This document shows positions 39,770 to 49,345 of a DNA stretch of 64,000 nt, piece after piece. This DNA is from Colwellia maritima. Its GTDB lineage: Bacteria; Pseudomonadota; Gammaproteobacteria; Enterobacterales; Alteromonadaceae. The notes under the pieces are model-generated. The model did no database searches. It worked only from the letters and a program-made list of their open reading frames with translations, and was not told the origin of the DNA. The stretch covers positions 1,470,059-1,534,058 of the forward strand of contig NZ_JAKKSL010000001.1 of NCBI RefSeq assembly GCF_022669015.1. The letters are read 5' to 3'. Within the stretch, counting starts at the first letter, position 1, and every line of letters begins with the position of its first letter. The translations under genes and the position numbers were made by a program.

Positions 39770-39792
39770 CATAAGCCAGATAGTGCTAAAGC

Positions 39793-40746
39793 CTAGTATT
39801 CCGATTCTAGGTTTTTCACGGTTTGCCACAACATCGTATTTTCTGGTGTGGCAATACCATGCGTTATTCCTAAATGATGGATATAACCATTAATATAATC
39901 TATTTCACTTCTACGTTTTGCTAGAATATCACAGCGCATGGATGAGCAGTTTTTTGCTGTTGCTTGCGCCACTTCTTTTATTCTTTGTTTAAGTTCATGT
40001 AGATCAAATTGCACCCCTTCAGCACTGGCGACCGCAATGATTTCGTTTAGTAAAAGAGTAATACTGGTTTGATATTTTGCATTGTTTATCTGGCCATTCT
40101 CTAAATTGTTTATTGCAGTCAAAGGATTAATAACACAGTTAATCGCCAACTTTAACCATTGTTTTTGTTTTATGTTCGTCTGGAAATTTACGTCGGGTAA
40201 TGCTGTATTTAATAATTGCGTAAGTGATTGTTGTTGTGTTGCATTACTCGCTCCTAACAGTAAGCCTAAATCTGAAGACCCAACCCCCGTATGCGTAATA
40301 CAAAAGGGGGCAGAACGTAAGCATCCATGGGTGGTCAGTAAAGTATATACGGCATGATCTTTTTCAATTTCTGTTGGTAATTCTGCTACTGTACCCATGC
40401 CATTATGAGAAAGAATAATAACGCTGTTTTTGTTCAAATGATTGACTATGTTTTTTAACGCTGAAGATATTTGAAACGATTTTACACAAAGTAAAATAAT
40501 GTCAGCTTGCTCAATGTTTTTTATTTGAGCATAGTGAATACTATTGTGATGGGTTTGGTTATGTTGATCAGTAAAACAATAGTCTTGTTCTCTATTTGAT
40601 AAATCTTCATGCGTCAATGGGAAACTCTTTGATGACAACAAATGAAGTTGTGATTTATGGTACTCAGGGTTTTTGTTAAACAACTGCCCAATATGATGAT
40701 ACCAAAGTAAACCCATTGCACCTGGACCAATAATAATAATGTTCAT
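39793..40746 (-). CDS. panE: 2-dehydropantoate 2-reductase (ketopantoate reductase)
   Basis: This 317-residue NADPH enzyme makes pantoate for CoA synthesis. It shows the nucleotide motif IIIGPGAMGLLW at the N-terminus. The catalytic Lys is in KQKWLKLAINCVINPLTAINN and the C-terminal SSMRCDILAKRRSEIDYINGYI is typical. It overlaps the VanZ-like gene start region by one base at 40746 and is convergent with thiI. Confidence 0.88.
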   Translation of the reverse strand: MNIIIIGPGAMGLLWYHHIGQLFNKNPEYHKSQLHLLSSKSFPLTHEDLSNREQDYCFTDQHNQTHHNSIHYAQIKNIEQADIILLCVKSFQISSALKNIVNHLNKNSVIILSHNGMGTVAELPTEIEKDHAVYTLLTTHGCLRSAPFCITHTGVGSSDLGLLLGASNATQQQSLTQLLNTALPDVNFQTNIKQKQWLKLAINCVINPLTAINNLENGQINNAKYQTSITLLLNEIIAVASAEGVQFDLHELKQRIKEVAQATAKNCSSMRCDILAKRRSEIDYINGYIHHLGITHGIATPENTMLWQTVKNLESEY

Positions 40747-41160
40747 TAATGGGTCCGTACTTTTGCTGATTCTCTGGTATGTATTATTCTTTTTAATGTG
40801 TAGAATTTATATAATAAATAAACATATTTAAGGAAAAGGTAAAGACTAATTCCGGCAATATCCGCAAAAAAATCACTAAACTCGCCATTACGAAAACCTA
40901 AGTAATATTGCCCTAATTCACTCAATGCGGAATAAAAACTTAGAGAAAAAAACGTATTGAATATGGAAAGTTTCAGTATTGATGAAACAAACCACGTGAG
41001 TATAAAAAAACCAATAAAGTGTCCAATGGTATCTATCTGTGGTGATCGAAACACTATTTTTTTAATTGATTCAGGAAGTAACAATTCGGCCGGAGAAAAA
41101 CAATAAACTCGCCGCGCAAAGGACGAGTAGAAAAAAGATTAGGTGGTGTTGTGCTTTCAC
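40746..41160 (-). pseudogene. VanZ-like small membrane protein, one frameshift
   Basis: The frame from TTG 41084 gives 112 residues that begin in the middle of a domain. Upstream, another frame from GTG 41160 reads KAQHHLIFFLLVLCAASLLF and FSGRIVTS, an N-terminal helix. One extra base near 41073-41078 links it to PESIKKIVFRSPQIDTIGHF. Corrected, it is 137 residues with about four helices and the VanZ-like DTIGHFIGFFILTW and SALSELGQYYLGFRNGEFSDFFADIAG segments. VanZ-family function outside vancomycin resistance is unclear. The family call rests on motif recall. Confidence 0.6.
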
Positions 41161-41304
41161 AAGTGCTTACATGTTAAAAGATCATAGGTAGATATTATCA
41201 TGCCAAGGGAGAATGTGAATGAAAATTCTGTTAACGCTAGCTTGTTTGGTACTTTTTGCTAGGTATAATAGCCGCATTAACCTATTTTATAAAAGAGAAT
41301 AACT

Positions 41305-41787
41305 ATGCCATCAATGGATATTGTTTCTGAAACTAACTTAGAAGAAGTACGTAATGCTGTAGATAATGCGAATCGTGAAATTACTACGCGTTTTGATTTT
41401 CGTGGTGTACAGGCAAGCTTTGAATGGAAAAAGCCAGTCGTTACAGTAAAAGCCGAAGGCGATTTTCAGTTAAAACAGCTTTGTGACATGTTACGTAGCC
41501 AATTAACTAAACGTAATGTTGATGCGAAAGCAATGTCGATTGGCAATGCTTCCGCTACAGGCAAAAACTGGAGTCAACAAGTTACCTTTAAAGAAGGTAT
41601 TGAACAGGACGTAGCCAAACAGGTTGTTAAGTTAATTAAAAATGAAAAACTTAAGGTACAAGCGGCTATTCAAGGCGAACAAGTGCGAGTAACAGGAAAA
41701 AAACGTGATGATTTACAAGCCGTAATGCGTTTAGTACGTGAGTCAGATCTAGAACAATCTTTTCAATTTACTAATTTTAAAGATTAA
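41305..41787 (+). CDS. yajQ: YajQ family nucleotide-binding protein
   Basis: This 160-residue protein matches YajQ: the [20 protein letters not shown] start, TTRFDFRG and the conserved [12 protein letters not shown] end. Homologues bind cyclic-di-GMP or tRNA-like ligands, and one is a c-di-GMP effector in Xanthomonas. It is monocistronic and intact. Confidence 0.93.
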   Translation: MPSMDIVSETNLEEVRNAVDNANREITTRFDFRGVQASFEWKKPVVTVKAEGDFQLKQLCDMLRSQLTKRNVDAKAMSIGNASATGKNWSQQVTFKEGIEQDVAKQVVKLIKNEKLKVQAAIQGEQVRVTGKKRDDLQAVMRLVRESDLEQSFQFTNFKD

Positions 41788-42198
41788 TACACTGAAAAGC
41801 AGTAAACCTACTATTGCGAAGATGACTCCAATTGACCTGTACTTCGCAACGACCACTAATAGCCGTTTCATTAATTAAATGATCTATTTTATCGGTAGAA
41901 AAATTGCCGAATACAAGGTATTTATTTCAATAATGAGTTGTTCTAATTATTAAATAAATAACGATGTAGCCGGTGATTCTAGCAAGTAGAAATGATGACA
42001 TCGTTAGTGAGCTTGGTATAACATGCCTTACTTATAAGACGTTGATGTTTGTTTTTAATACCCAAATACTATAATTATTTCAAACAATAGTATTGTTGAT
42101 TAAGGTCAACTAAAATCCATAAAATTGGGCTATTAATATTCTATTAGGCAAAATCAGTAGTAAGATAATAGTCCTCATTTCAAAACTAAGTTATTACC
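41788..42198. other. Non-coding gap between yajQ and the methyltransferase gene
   Basis: I see no convincing open frame or RNA gene in these 411 bases. The only structure noted is an 8-bp inverted pair, TTGCGAAG/CTTCGCAA, near 41813-41850, with a loop of about 21 nt, which could be a weak yajQ terminator. Confidence 0.4.
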
Positions 42199-42765
42199 AT
42201 GATCGTTGATTTAAATAGCCGTTACGGCCTAAATCCTGCACACAGTGAAGTAGTAGAAGCGTGTAAAATTATTGAACCTTGCGATACGTTAGACATGGGG
42301 TGTTCTAATGGCCGTAATGCGGTTTACCTCGCTCAACAAGGATTTAACGTGACTGCTGTAGATATTAATCCCAGTGCTATTGATATGTTGCAAAGTATTA
42401 GTACAGAAGAGGACATGGATAGAATTAAGGCTCAGATTTACGACATTAACAATGCCAACCTAAGTGAGGTGTATGGTTTTATTTCGTGCACTGTAACCTT
42501 AATGTTTATCAACCCTGATCGCGTTGATGCTATTATTGCTGATATGCAGAATCATACACTTGCAGGCGGTTATAACCTGATTGTATGTGCCATGAACACA
42601 GACCAAAATCCTTGCCCAGTTCCATTTCCTTTTACCTTGAAAGCAGGGCAGTTGCGTGATGCTTATAAATCGTGGGATCTGATTAAATACAATGAAGATG
42701 TCGGTACTATGCACAATGGCGCAAAATTGCAGTTTGCAACGCTATTGGCGCAGAAATCGAACTAA
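42199..42765 (+). CDS. TehB-like SAM-dependent methyltransferase
   Basis: This class I methyltransferase of 188 residues has its SAM motif in DTLDMGCSNGRNAVYLAQQGFNVTAVDINP. Also typical of the TehB family are VTLMFINPDRVDAIIADMQNHTLAGGYNLIV and the C-terminal KLQFATLLAQK. TehB detoxifies tellurite and related oxyanions by methylation; the natural substrate here is unknown. It is monocistronic. Confidence 0.75.
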   Translation: MIVDLNSRYGLNPAHSEVVEACKIIEPCDTLDMGCSNGRNAVYLAQQGFNVTAVDINPSAIDMLQSISTEEDMDRIKAQIYDINNANLSEVYGFISCTVTLMFINPDRVDAIIADMQNHTLAGGYNLIVCAMNTDQNPCPVPFPFTLKAGQLRDAYKSWDLIKYNEDVGTMHNGAKLQFATLLAQKSN

Positions 42766-42811
42766 AACAATAATTTCAAATGTAAAAATAGCCTGTGCAC
42801 CATGGCAATAC

Positions 42812-42958
42812 TCAATTAATGCTTTTGTCGTTTAAACAATGCTGTGGTTGGCAATATTGATCACCATAATAGTTATCTGAGTAGTTGCAGTTTAATTGCG
42901 CAGTGCTTCGTGTTTCAATGTGTAAAATTGATTTTATAGTTTCTATAAGCTTTTTCAT
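42812..42958 (-). CDS. Small cysteine-containing protein (48 aa)
   Basis: This short frame begins at ATG 42958 with an AAGGTG ribosome site 6 nt upstream. It encodes a basic amphipathic start, MKKLIETIKSILHIETRS, followed by NCNYSDNYYGDQYCQPQHC and a short tail. Three Cys lie in its second half. It is about 100 nt downstream of oxyR on the same strand. I recognise no family. The good ribosome site and start favour a real gene, but homology would decide. Confidence 0.5.
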   Translation of the reverse strand: MKKLIETIKSILHIETRSTAQLNCNYSDNYYGDQYCQPQHCLNDKSIN

Positions 42959-43061
42959 GGTATTCACCTTGTTCGTTGAAGATGAAATCATTGTTATCTA
43001 AAAATGCAACAGGGTAAATATCATATAATTGATAACAATGTGCGATAAAACAAATCAAAGA

Positions 43062-43970
43062 TTATGCATTACTTACATTTAAGGTGAGTTGTTCAGTAAA
43101 AATTTGTTTTAACAGTGTTAATTCATTGGTTCTCACATAGTTTGGTCTGATCACTAATGCGATAGTTCTATGTGGGCCTGGCTCATTTAAATGAATAGCG
43201 CGAAGCTCTGATGCATTATGTATTAATTGATCTAGCGCCATCTGTGGCACTAAAGTTGTACCTAGCTTGCCTGCAACCATTTGAACTAACGTATGTAAGC
43301 TAGCTGAGTCAAAATCTGAATCTTCTTTTTGCTTCTGAAATTTACAAGCCGCTAAGGCGTGCTCTTTTAAGCAATGGCCATCTTTTAACAGCATCAACTT
43401 TTCAATTTCTAATTCGGCACTGGTTATTTCTTTTACTCTACTAGGCGATTCATCTTTATGGCAAACCCAATAAAAATCTTCTTGCCAAAAGTCAAAGCTC
43501 ATTAAACCGTCTATAGGAAATGGTAAGGCGAGAATCGCGGCATCGATATCGCCAGTTCTAACTTTATCAACTAATACATGGGATTGTTCTTCAATAATTT
43601 TCAATTTAAGCGCAGGGAATTGTTTTCTTACTTCGGGCAACACTTTTGGTAAAAGGTAAGGGCCAATGGTAGGAATAACACCAATAGTCATAGGGGATGA
43701 AAAAGGCTCTTGATTTGCTTGTGATATTTGCATCAGTTCGTCTACTTCAAGCTTAATCCTTTTTGCTTTGTCGAGTATTTTCTTACCATTATTTGTGACT
43801 AATACTTGTTTATTATTGCGTTCAAAAATAACTGTTCCTATGTGCTTTTCTAGTTCGTTAATTGCGGTACTCAATGCTGATTGAGATACATTGCAAAGCT
43901 CGGCAGCTTTTTTAAAATGCAGTGTTTTTTCAACCGCTAATGCATAGTGAAGTTGCTTTAATGAAATCAT
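43062..43970 (-). CDS. oxyR: Hydrogen-peroxide sensor OxyR
   Basis: This 302-residue LysR-type regulator has an N-terminal helix-turn-helix (FKKAAELCNVSQSALSTAINELE). The redox pair is Cys200 and Cys209 in KDGHCLKEHALAACK, the OxyR hallmark. Peroxide oxidises these and activates transcription. It is divergent from ahpC across a 314-nt gap, the classical arrangement for OxyR control of alkyl hydroperoxide reductase. Confidence 0.93.
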   Translation of the reverse strand: MISLKQLHYALAVEKTLHFKKAAELCNVSQSALSTAINELEKHIGTVIFERNNKQVLVTNNGKKILDKAKRIKLEVDELMQISQANQEPFSSPMTIGVIPTIGPYLLPKVLPEVRKQFPALKLKIIEEQSHVLVDKVRTGDIDAAILALPFPIDGLMSFDFWQEDFYWVCHKDESPSRVKEITSAELEIEKLMLLKDGHCLKEHALAACKFQKQKEDSDFDSASLHTLVQMVAGKLGTTLVPQMALDQLIHNASELRAIHLNEPGPHRTIALVIRPNYVRTNELTLLKQIFTEQLTLNVSNA

Positions 43971-44284
43971 ATTTTTGGTTATTAATTATATTGAACGTTA
44001 TCTCTATTCTAATTGATTAGATAAAATTATCTATAACTTATTGCACAGTCATAACCATCAGAAACTATGGATAAAAGCTCATCTAAATAAAGTGTATTTA
44101 AATTTTTGAGTAGACGTTATCAAAACTTTATGTTCTAAAAAATAGAATATAAAAATCAAATCTTTTAATTATATTAAATTATTTACCTAATTTATTATTA
44201 CTCCATCGAAAGCAAACACGCTTTCTGAACTAAACAAAAACAGATTTTAATTTACTATTTTATAACACAAGCGAGGAAATACTC
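43971..44284. promoter_or_regulatory. oxyR-ahpC divergent control region
   Basis: This 314-nt AT-rich region should hold both promoters. I noted two partial palindromes: TAGAT-N6-ATCTA at about 44017-44032 and TTCTA-aaaaa-TAGAA at about 44131-44146. Each resembles half of the OxyR consensus ATAG-N7-CTAT. Neither is a full match, so operator assignment is tentative. Confidence 0.35.
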
Positions 44285-44848
44285 ATGGCTCAAATAGGCA
44301 AATCAATTCCAGAATTTAACGCACAAGCATTCCACAATGGCGAGTTTGTAGAAGTATCAACCGAAAGCGTAAAAGGTAAGTGGGCAATCTTTTTATTCTA
44401 CCCAAGAGATTTTACTTTTGTTTGCCCTACAGAACTTGAAGATATGGCAAACCAATACGAAGAGTTACAAAAGTTAGGCGTTGAAGTTTATGCGGTATCA
44501 ACTGACACACACTTCTCACATAAAGCGTGGCATGACTCTTCAGATGCCATTGGTAAGATTAACTTCCCAATGATTGGTGACCAAACGGGCAACATTACCC
44601 GAGGATTTGACGTAATGATTGAAGAAGACCACATGGCACACCGTGGCACCTTCTTAGTAGACCCAGACGGTATCATTCAAGTTGCTCATATTCATGCCGG
44701 TGGTATTGGCCGAAGTGCAAAAGACATGGTTCGTAACGTAAAAGCGGCACAGTATGTTCGTGAAAATGATGGTGAAGTATGTCCTGCAGCATGGGAACAA
44801 GGTCAAGCAACACTGACACCTAGCTTAGATTTAGTTGGCAAAATATAA
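44285..44848 (+). CDS. ahpC: Alkyl hydroperoxide reductase peroxidase subunit AhpC
   Basis: This 187-residue typical 2-Cys peroxiredoxin reduces H2O2 and organic hydroperoxides. The peroxidatic Cys47 lies in [13 protein letters not shown] and the resolving Cys (about 166) in [11 protein letters not shown]. The ribosome site GAGGAAA precedes the ATG. It forms an OxyR-type unit with the ahpF gene downstream, separated by a terminator-like hairpin. Confidence 0.96.
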   Translation: MAQIGKSIPEFNAQAFHNGEFVEVSTESVKGKWAIFLFYPRDFTFVCPTELEDMANQYEELQKLGVEVYAVSTDTHFSHKAWHDSSDAIGKINFPMIGDQTGNITRGFDVMIEEDHMAHRGTFLVDPDGIIQVAHIHAGGIGRSAKDMVRNVKAAQYVRENDGEVCPAAWEQGQATLTPSLDLVGKI

Positions 44849-44895
44849 CGTTCTCTGAAGTAAATTTTTAATCGTTATTAAAAAGTACAATCTAC

Positions 44896-44932
44896 TGGCG
44901 GACTCCGTTTTAAAACGTTCCGCCATTTTTAT
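44896..44932 (+). terminator. Partial terminator between ahpC and ahpF
   Basis: The stem TGGCGGA/TCCGCCA with a 16-nt loop is followed by five T. It lies 47 nt after ahpC and would make ahpC more abundant than ahpF. Confidence 0.7.
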
Positions 44933-44995
44933 ACCAAGTGAGCCGTTATTTAGCTCATTAACTCATTATTAATTCGTAATATTTAAGGTAGTATC

Positions 44996-46560
44996 ATGTT
45001 AAGTAAAGATATTTTAAACGCAGTAAAAACGTATACTGCAAATATGAAAAACAGTGTGTCATTTGTTTTACAAACAGGGGAACACGAAAAACGCTCAGAA
45101 TTAAAAGAGTTTTTGAGCCAATTGTCATCCGTGTCTGAAAATTTAACGTTAGTTGAGCGCGATGAAAATTTGAGAAGTCCAATCACATTTTATTTAGAGG
45201 TTGAAGGAAAAAATAACGGCATCCATTTCTCAGGTATACCCAGTGGTCACGAGTTTAATTCACTTATTTTAGCTGTATTACATTCCTCGGGCACTGAGCA
45301 TAAACTTGATAAAACCTTAACGGCAATGGTTAAGAAAATTAACGAACCATTACACTTTGAAGTGTTTATTTCTTTAAGTTGTCACAATTGTCCTGATGTA
45401 GTGCAGTCGCTTAACCAATTTGCGTTAATTAATAACAACATTAACACCGAAATGATTGATGGTGGCTTATATCCATCATTAATTGAAGATCGTAATATTC
45501 AAGGTGTTCCTAGCGTTTACTTAAATGGTGAGCTGTTTGCCAATGGTAAAATTGATACGGCGCAATTAGTCGATAAATTAATCGAACGCTTTCCGTCTAT
45601 TGTTGGCGTTGACAATGACACGCAATTGCCTTTGCAAGACGTTACCGTCATTGGGGGCTTGGTCCGGCAGGTGTAGCTTCAGCTATTTATGCGGCCCGAA
45701 AAGGCTTGAATGTTACTCTGATAGCAGACCGTATTGGTGGGCAAGTAAAAGATACCGTAGGTATTGAAAATTTAATCTCAGTGCCAAAAACTACAGGCAC
45801 AGAATTAACAGGGAATATGCAAGCACATTTAAGTGACTATGATATTAACATTAAGGAATTTTTACGGGTTGAAAAGATTGAAAGCAACGCCACCGATTCC
45901 CCATGGAAAACATTGTACTTATCTAGTGGTGAAGTGATTGAGTCTAAAACTGTTATTGTAGCCACAGGTGCAAAATGGCGTGAGTTAGGCGTACCAGGTG
46001 AAAAAGAAAACATTGGTTCAGGCGTCGCCTATTGTCCGCATTGTGATGGTCCTTTCTTTAAAGGTAAAGATGTAGCCGTTGTTGGTGGTGGTAACTCAGG
46101 TATTGAGGCTGCATTGGATTTAGCCGGTATGGTTAATCATGTAACGGTATTTGAATTTTTACCTGAATTAAAAGCAGATAAAGTGTTAGTAGACAAAGCT
46201 GAAGCGAATGACAAAATTACTATCATTAAAAATGTAGCAACGAAAGAAGTTGTCGCTGAAGGAGGAAAAGTCGTTGCTTTAGCGTATGAAGACAGAGTTA
46301 CTGGCGAAGTAAAACAACAATCGTTAGCGGGGGTTTTTGTGCAAATAGGGTTAGTTCCTAACAGTGCTTTCTTGGAAGGTGTTGTGGACAGAACCAAACA
46401 TGGCGAAGTCGTTATTGATGAGCGATGTAACACAAGTGAACCTGGTATCTTTGCCGCCGGTGATGTATCAACTGTGCCTTATAAGCAAATAGTAATTGCT
46501 ATGGGCGAGGGCGCAAAAGCCTCCTTGTCAGCCTTTGATTATATTATTAGAGAAAGTTAA
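44996..46560 (+). pseudogene. ahpF: Alkyl hydroperoxide reductase subunit F (AhpF), one frameshift
   Basis: AhpF is the NADH:disulfide reductase that recharges AhpC. The first frame (to 45676) holds the N-terminal thioredoxin-like fold with the redox pair in SLSCHNCPDVVQ. It breaks at 45652-45660, in VTVIGGLVRQV, inside the FAD-binding glycine motif. The next frame reads GPAGVASAIYAARKGLNVTL before the annotated restart at 45706. It continues with the active-site pair CPHCDGP and the NAD motif VVGGGNSGIEAALDLAG. One missing base, probably in the G-run GGGGG, explains the break. Corrected, it is about 521 residues, normal for AhpF. Sequence error is favoured because ahpC and oxyR are intact. 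Confidence 0.88.
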
Positions 46561-46597
46561 TAGTAACCAAGGGAAACTCGCAGATACATATATTAAA

Positions 46598-46794
46598 TAA
46601 CCTCAACTCGGGTTAAGAGGTTTTTAACTCATTGAAAATTAGTATTTAATTTTCCTCTTATCACTATAATGAGATAGTTTTGCTTAATTCAAGGCAAATT
46701 TACGCGTCAATAGTCGGTCTATTGCAAGTGAATTTAACGAAGAAGTTAGTAAAATAGCCATTATAGAAAGATTTATTAAGCCGAGCTGAGGTTA
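46598..46794. repeat. MITE-like inverted-repeat element, long copy B
   Basis: The left end TAACCTCAACTCGGGTTAA and the right end TTAAGCCGAGCTGAGGTTA are inverse complements with two mismatches in 19. The interior has another inverted pair around a GTCAATAG/CTATTG core. Ends and part of the interior match copy A at 14128-14234. It is non-coding and lies between ahpF and the slyD terminator. Confidence 0.55.
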
Positions 46795-46823
46795 AATAAT
46801 AGTTATAATGTAATTTAAAGATT

Positions 46824-46857
46824 AAAGGCTGCCATGTGTTTATCACTGGCTGCCTTT
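46824..46857 (-). terminator. Hairpin downstream of slyD
   Basis: Arms AAAGGCTGCCA and TGGCTGCCTTT are inverse complements but for one mismatch, with a 12-nt loop. On the slyD strand it is followed by AT-rich sequence but only a poor T-run. Confidence 0.55.
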
Positions 46858-46944
46858 AATAAAATTCTTGTGTTTTAATGCTTAAGCTCGAGCTAAAACA
46901 TTTGAATAGCTTGAATTGTAACTACCACAGTGTAACTTGATTTT

Positions 46945-47463
46945 TTATTTACTTTGCTCGTGGTCATGCTCATCGTGATCTCCACCGCATGATTCGCCTT
47001 CATCATGAATATGACCATGGGCTAGCTCTTCTTCAGTTGCTTTACGTACTTCTAAAATTTCTACGTCAAAACTTAAATCAATACCTGCTAACGGGTGATT
47101 ACCATCAACGGTTACTTCATCATCAGTGACATCAATCACAATGACGGTTTGTTCACCATCATCGGTAGTTGCACGAAGTTGTGTACCAACCGTTAGGTCT
47201 TCAACACCTTGTAATACTTCTTTCGGTACAGTTTGAACATAATCGTCATGACGATCACCGTAAGCGTCTGCTGCGGTTACTGCTACTTCAAATTTATCGC
47301 CCGTTTTATGGTCGACTAAAGCGTCTTCAAGTCCTTGAATTAAATAGCCTGATCCTTGAATAATCGTCATAGGTTTATGATCATAAGAGCTATCAATTAA
47401 TGTACCTTCGCTATCTGATACCGCGTAGTGCATTACTACGACTGAGTTATTGGTAATTTTCAT
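46945..47463 (-). CDS. slyD: FKBP-type peptidyl-prolyl isomerase SlyD
   Basis: This 172-residue FKBP has the SlyD layout: split FKBP domain with an insert-in-flap (about residues 70-120) and a His/Asp/Glu/Cys-rich C-terminal tail (HGHIHDEGESCGGDHDEHDHE) that binds nickel. ATG 47463 has an AGGGA ribosome site 8 nt upstream; the TTG at 47481 is rejected. It starts 32 nt after the ygfZ stop on the same strand. Confidence 0.92.
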   Translation of the reverse strand: MKITNNSVVVMHYAVSDSEGTLIDSSYDHKPMTIIQGSGYLIQGLEDALVDHKTGDKFEVAVTAADAYGDRHDDYVQTVPKEVLQGVEDLTVGTQLRATTDDGEQTVIVIDVTDDEVTVDGNHPLAGIDLSFDVEILEVRKATEEELAHGHIHDEGESCGGDHDEHDHEQSK

Positions 47464-47495
47464 CTGGTTATCCCTATTCAAAATTATAATTTAAG

Positions 47496-48485
47496 TTATT
47501 CGGCTATTAAAGCGTAAGGTAAGTCTTTAATTAACACGGTAGATTCTGGGTGTGATTTTATTCGTAATTGGCTTGAACTATCTAAATCATTGGCTAATAT
47601 TGCTTGAATATAGCAAGTACCGTTATCCGCTTGATAAACACTTAAAATGTCGCCGCCTTTACGCCAGTTTTCACCTAATTGTTTTTCGATAATGTCATCA
47701 CTTTGTAGAGGTTGTTGCAGTGTTGTTGTTAATGAGAATAAGGCTTTTTTATTTTTACCTAAATATTGCATACGGGCGACAGTTTCTTGCCCTAAGTAGC
47801 AACCTTTAGTAAAGCTAATACCGTTAATTGCCTGCAAATTAAGCATTTGTGGAACATATTCACCACTACTTTTATCAGACAGTTGTACAAAACCTTCTTT
47901 GATTTCTAATAAATTCCATATAGCGTTATTGTATATAGGTAAATTAATATTAAGCACAATACGTTCAATCATTTCAGCAGTATCAATAATTAAATAACGT
48001 GCTTGTTTGCCGGCAATGTAAACTAATGTCGTCGTGTCTGATTGCACAACAGGGTTTAGGCTATCAGGCGTACGCGAAAATTGACTATTTAAAACACTGA
48101 CAGCATTTTCGCCAACAAAGGCAATAAATTGCAATTCATCCGTTTGTGAAATTTCAACCTTAGCAAAAACACCATATTTTTTCAGCTCGGTAATTGAAGA
48201 CTCTATACTTGCTTTAGGTTGCACTAAAAGGTGTGCTGAGTTTCGGTTTAGTAAACGAAATACACTAAAGACTTTACCTTTGGCGTTGCAATGAGCACCT
48301 ACAAGTAAGTTATGTTCTGAACTTGTGGTTACGTCACAGGTAACCTGTCCCTGAAGATATTTACTTTGTTCTTCTCCACATAAGGCAATAGCGCTGTAAT
48401 GGGATAATGACACTAAGTAAGTAGCAGGTAATTGGTTTAAGTCTGGTAAGTTTGCTTCAAGATTTATTGGCATAAGAAGAGTCAC
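47496..48485 (-). CDS. ygfZ: Folate-dependent tRNA-modifying / Fe-S repair protein YgfZ
   Basis: This 329-residue protein of the GcvT-like family carries the hallmark KGCYLGQETVARMQYLGK. YgfZ helps assemble or protect Fe-S enzymes such as MiaB in a folate-dependent way. It is divergent from sdhE, the usual arrangement in gammaproteobacteria. It has an intact frame and a normal length. Confidence 0.92.
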   Translation of the reverse strand: MTLLMPINLEANLPDLNQLPATYLVSLSHYSAIALCGEEQSKYLQGQVTCDVTTSSEHNLLVGAHCNAKGKVFSVFRLLNRNSAHLLVQPKASIESSITELKKYGVFAKVEISQTDELQFIAFVGENAVSVLNSQFSRTPDSLNPVVQSDTTTLVYIAGKQARYLIIDTAEMIERIVLNINLPIYNNAIWNLLEIKEGFVQLSDKSSGEYVPQMLNLQAINGISFTKGCYLGQETVARMQYLGKNKKALFSLTTTLQQPLQSDDIIEKQLGENWRKGGDILSVYQADNGTCYIQAILANDLDSSSQLRIKSHPESTVLIKDLPYALIAE

Positions 48486-48633
48486 AACGTGAGTAATAAA
48501 AGATAAATAGGGGCAAAGTCATAAAAATCAAGTTTAACTGTAAAAAAAGGCACAATTAATTGGCGAAAAAAACAAGGGTTATTGTTACAATATAGCTTAG
48601 TTAAAAAACTATTACATTTTTAGGTATATTACT

Positions 48634-48918
48634 ATGTCAGCAACAGTAAACTCTCAAGAAGTCGATACCCACGTTGTCGTTAATAAAGCGAGATTGAAAT
48701 GGGCCTGTCGTCGCGGTATGTTAGAATTAGATATACTTTTCATTCCTTTTGTTGATGAAGCATATGATGATTTAGCAGCAAAAGATCAGCGCATTTTCGA
48801 GCGTTTACTTACCGAGCAAGATCCTGATTTATTTGCTTGGTTTATGGGACATAAAATTTGTGAAGACAGTGAACTTAACACCATGGTGCAATTTATTCTC
48901 AACCGCGTCAAAGTATAA
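48634..48918 (+). CDS. sdhE: Succinate dehydrogenase flavinylation factor SdhE
   Basis: This 94-residue helical protein carries the RGxxE motif in RRGMLELD (residues 27-33). The FAD-assembly residues lie in FIPFVDEAYDDL. SdhE promotes covalent FAD attachment to SdhA and FrdA. It is followed by the ygfX-like gene, as in E. coli (ygfY-ygfX). Confidence 0.93.
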   Translation: MSATVNSQEVDTHVVVNKARLKWACRRGMLELDILFIPFVDEAYDDLAAKDQRIFERLLTEQDPDLFAWFMGHKICEDSELNTMVQFILNRVKV

Positions 48919-49345
48919 TATAGAGGTTAAAAAATCTCGTTATAAGCCTTTATTCTGCGCTAGTGTTACCGTTATTATTATTGCGTTATTGCTTGTTTAT
49001 TTTACTTATGCCTATCATCTTATTTTAGCGGGTACAGTATTAAGTGTTTTATTATTGGGAATCTTGCTCGCAAAAAAAGGGAAACCAGTTGTTGTAGCAA
49101 GCTTTGAGCTTGATAATCAAGGGCGCTGCTCTTTTGATGGAGTACATTACTATCAACTACTTACCCGTAGCCGATTCAGTTTTTTGGGGTGTTGGTTGTA
49201 TTTGCAGTATTGTAATGATAATACGCGTTATAATGCGAACAATAATGATGCAATAAAACGCGTATTTATTTTCCGTGACAGCCTTTATGAAGACGACTTC
49301 TCTCGATTATCAAATGTTATTTCTCAATTGAATTATCACGATTAG
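48833..49345 (+). CDS. YgfX (DUF1434) membrane protein, start uncertain
   Basis: This protein sits next to sdhE as ygfX does in E. coli. It has two helices ([21 protein letters not shown] and [18 protein letters not shown]) and a C-terminal domain with [17 protein letters not shown]. The frame from TTG 48833 overlaps sdhE by 86 nt, and in the true domain (from about [13 protein letters not shown], 48909 on) there is no ATG, GTG or TTG. A GTG at 48860 or 48869 is possible. A nearby AGAGG site at about 48922 suggests a start just after it, hidden by an indel. The last 29 nt overlap convergently with nadB. Confidence 0.6.
   Translation: MLGLWDIKFVKTVNLTPWCNLFSTASKYNIEVKKSRYKPLFCASVTVIIIALLLVYFTYAYHLILAGTVLSVLLLGILLAKKGKPVVVASFELDNQGRCSFDGVHYYQLLTRSRFSFLGCWLYLQYCNDNTRYNANNNDAIKRVFIFRDSLYEDDFSRLSNVISQLNYHD

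Noticed and set aside
41814..41850. TTGCGAAG/CTTCGCAA pair as a riboswitch or small RNA
   Set aside because: The loop is long and unstructured, and there is no T-run or conserved core.
44017..44146. Full OxyR operator
   Set aside because: Only half-matches to ATAG-N7-CTAT were found, so I kept it as a tentative control region only.
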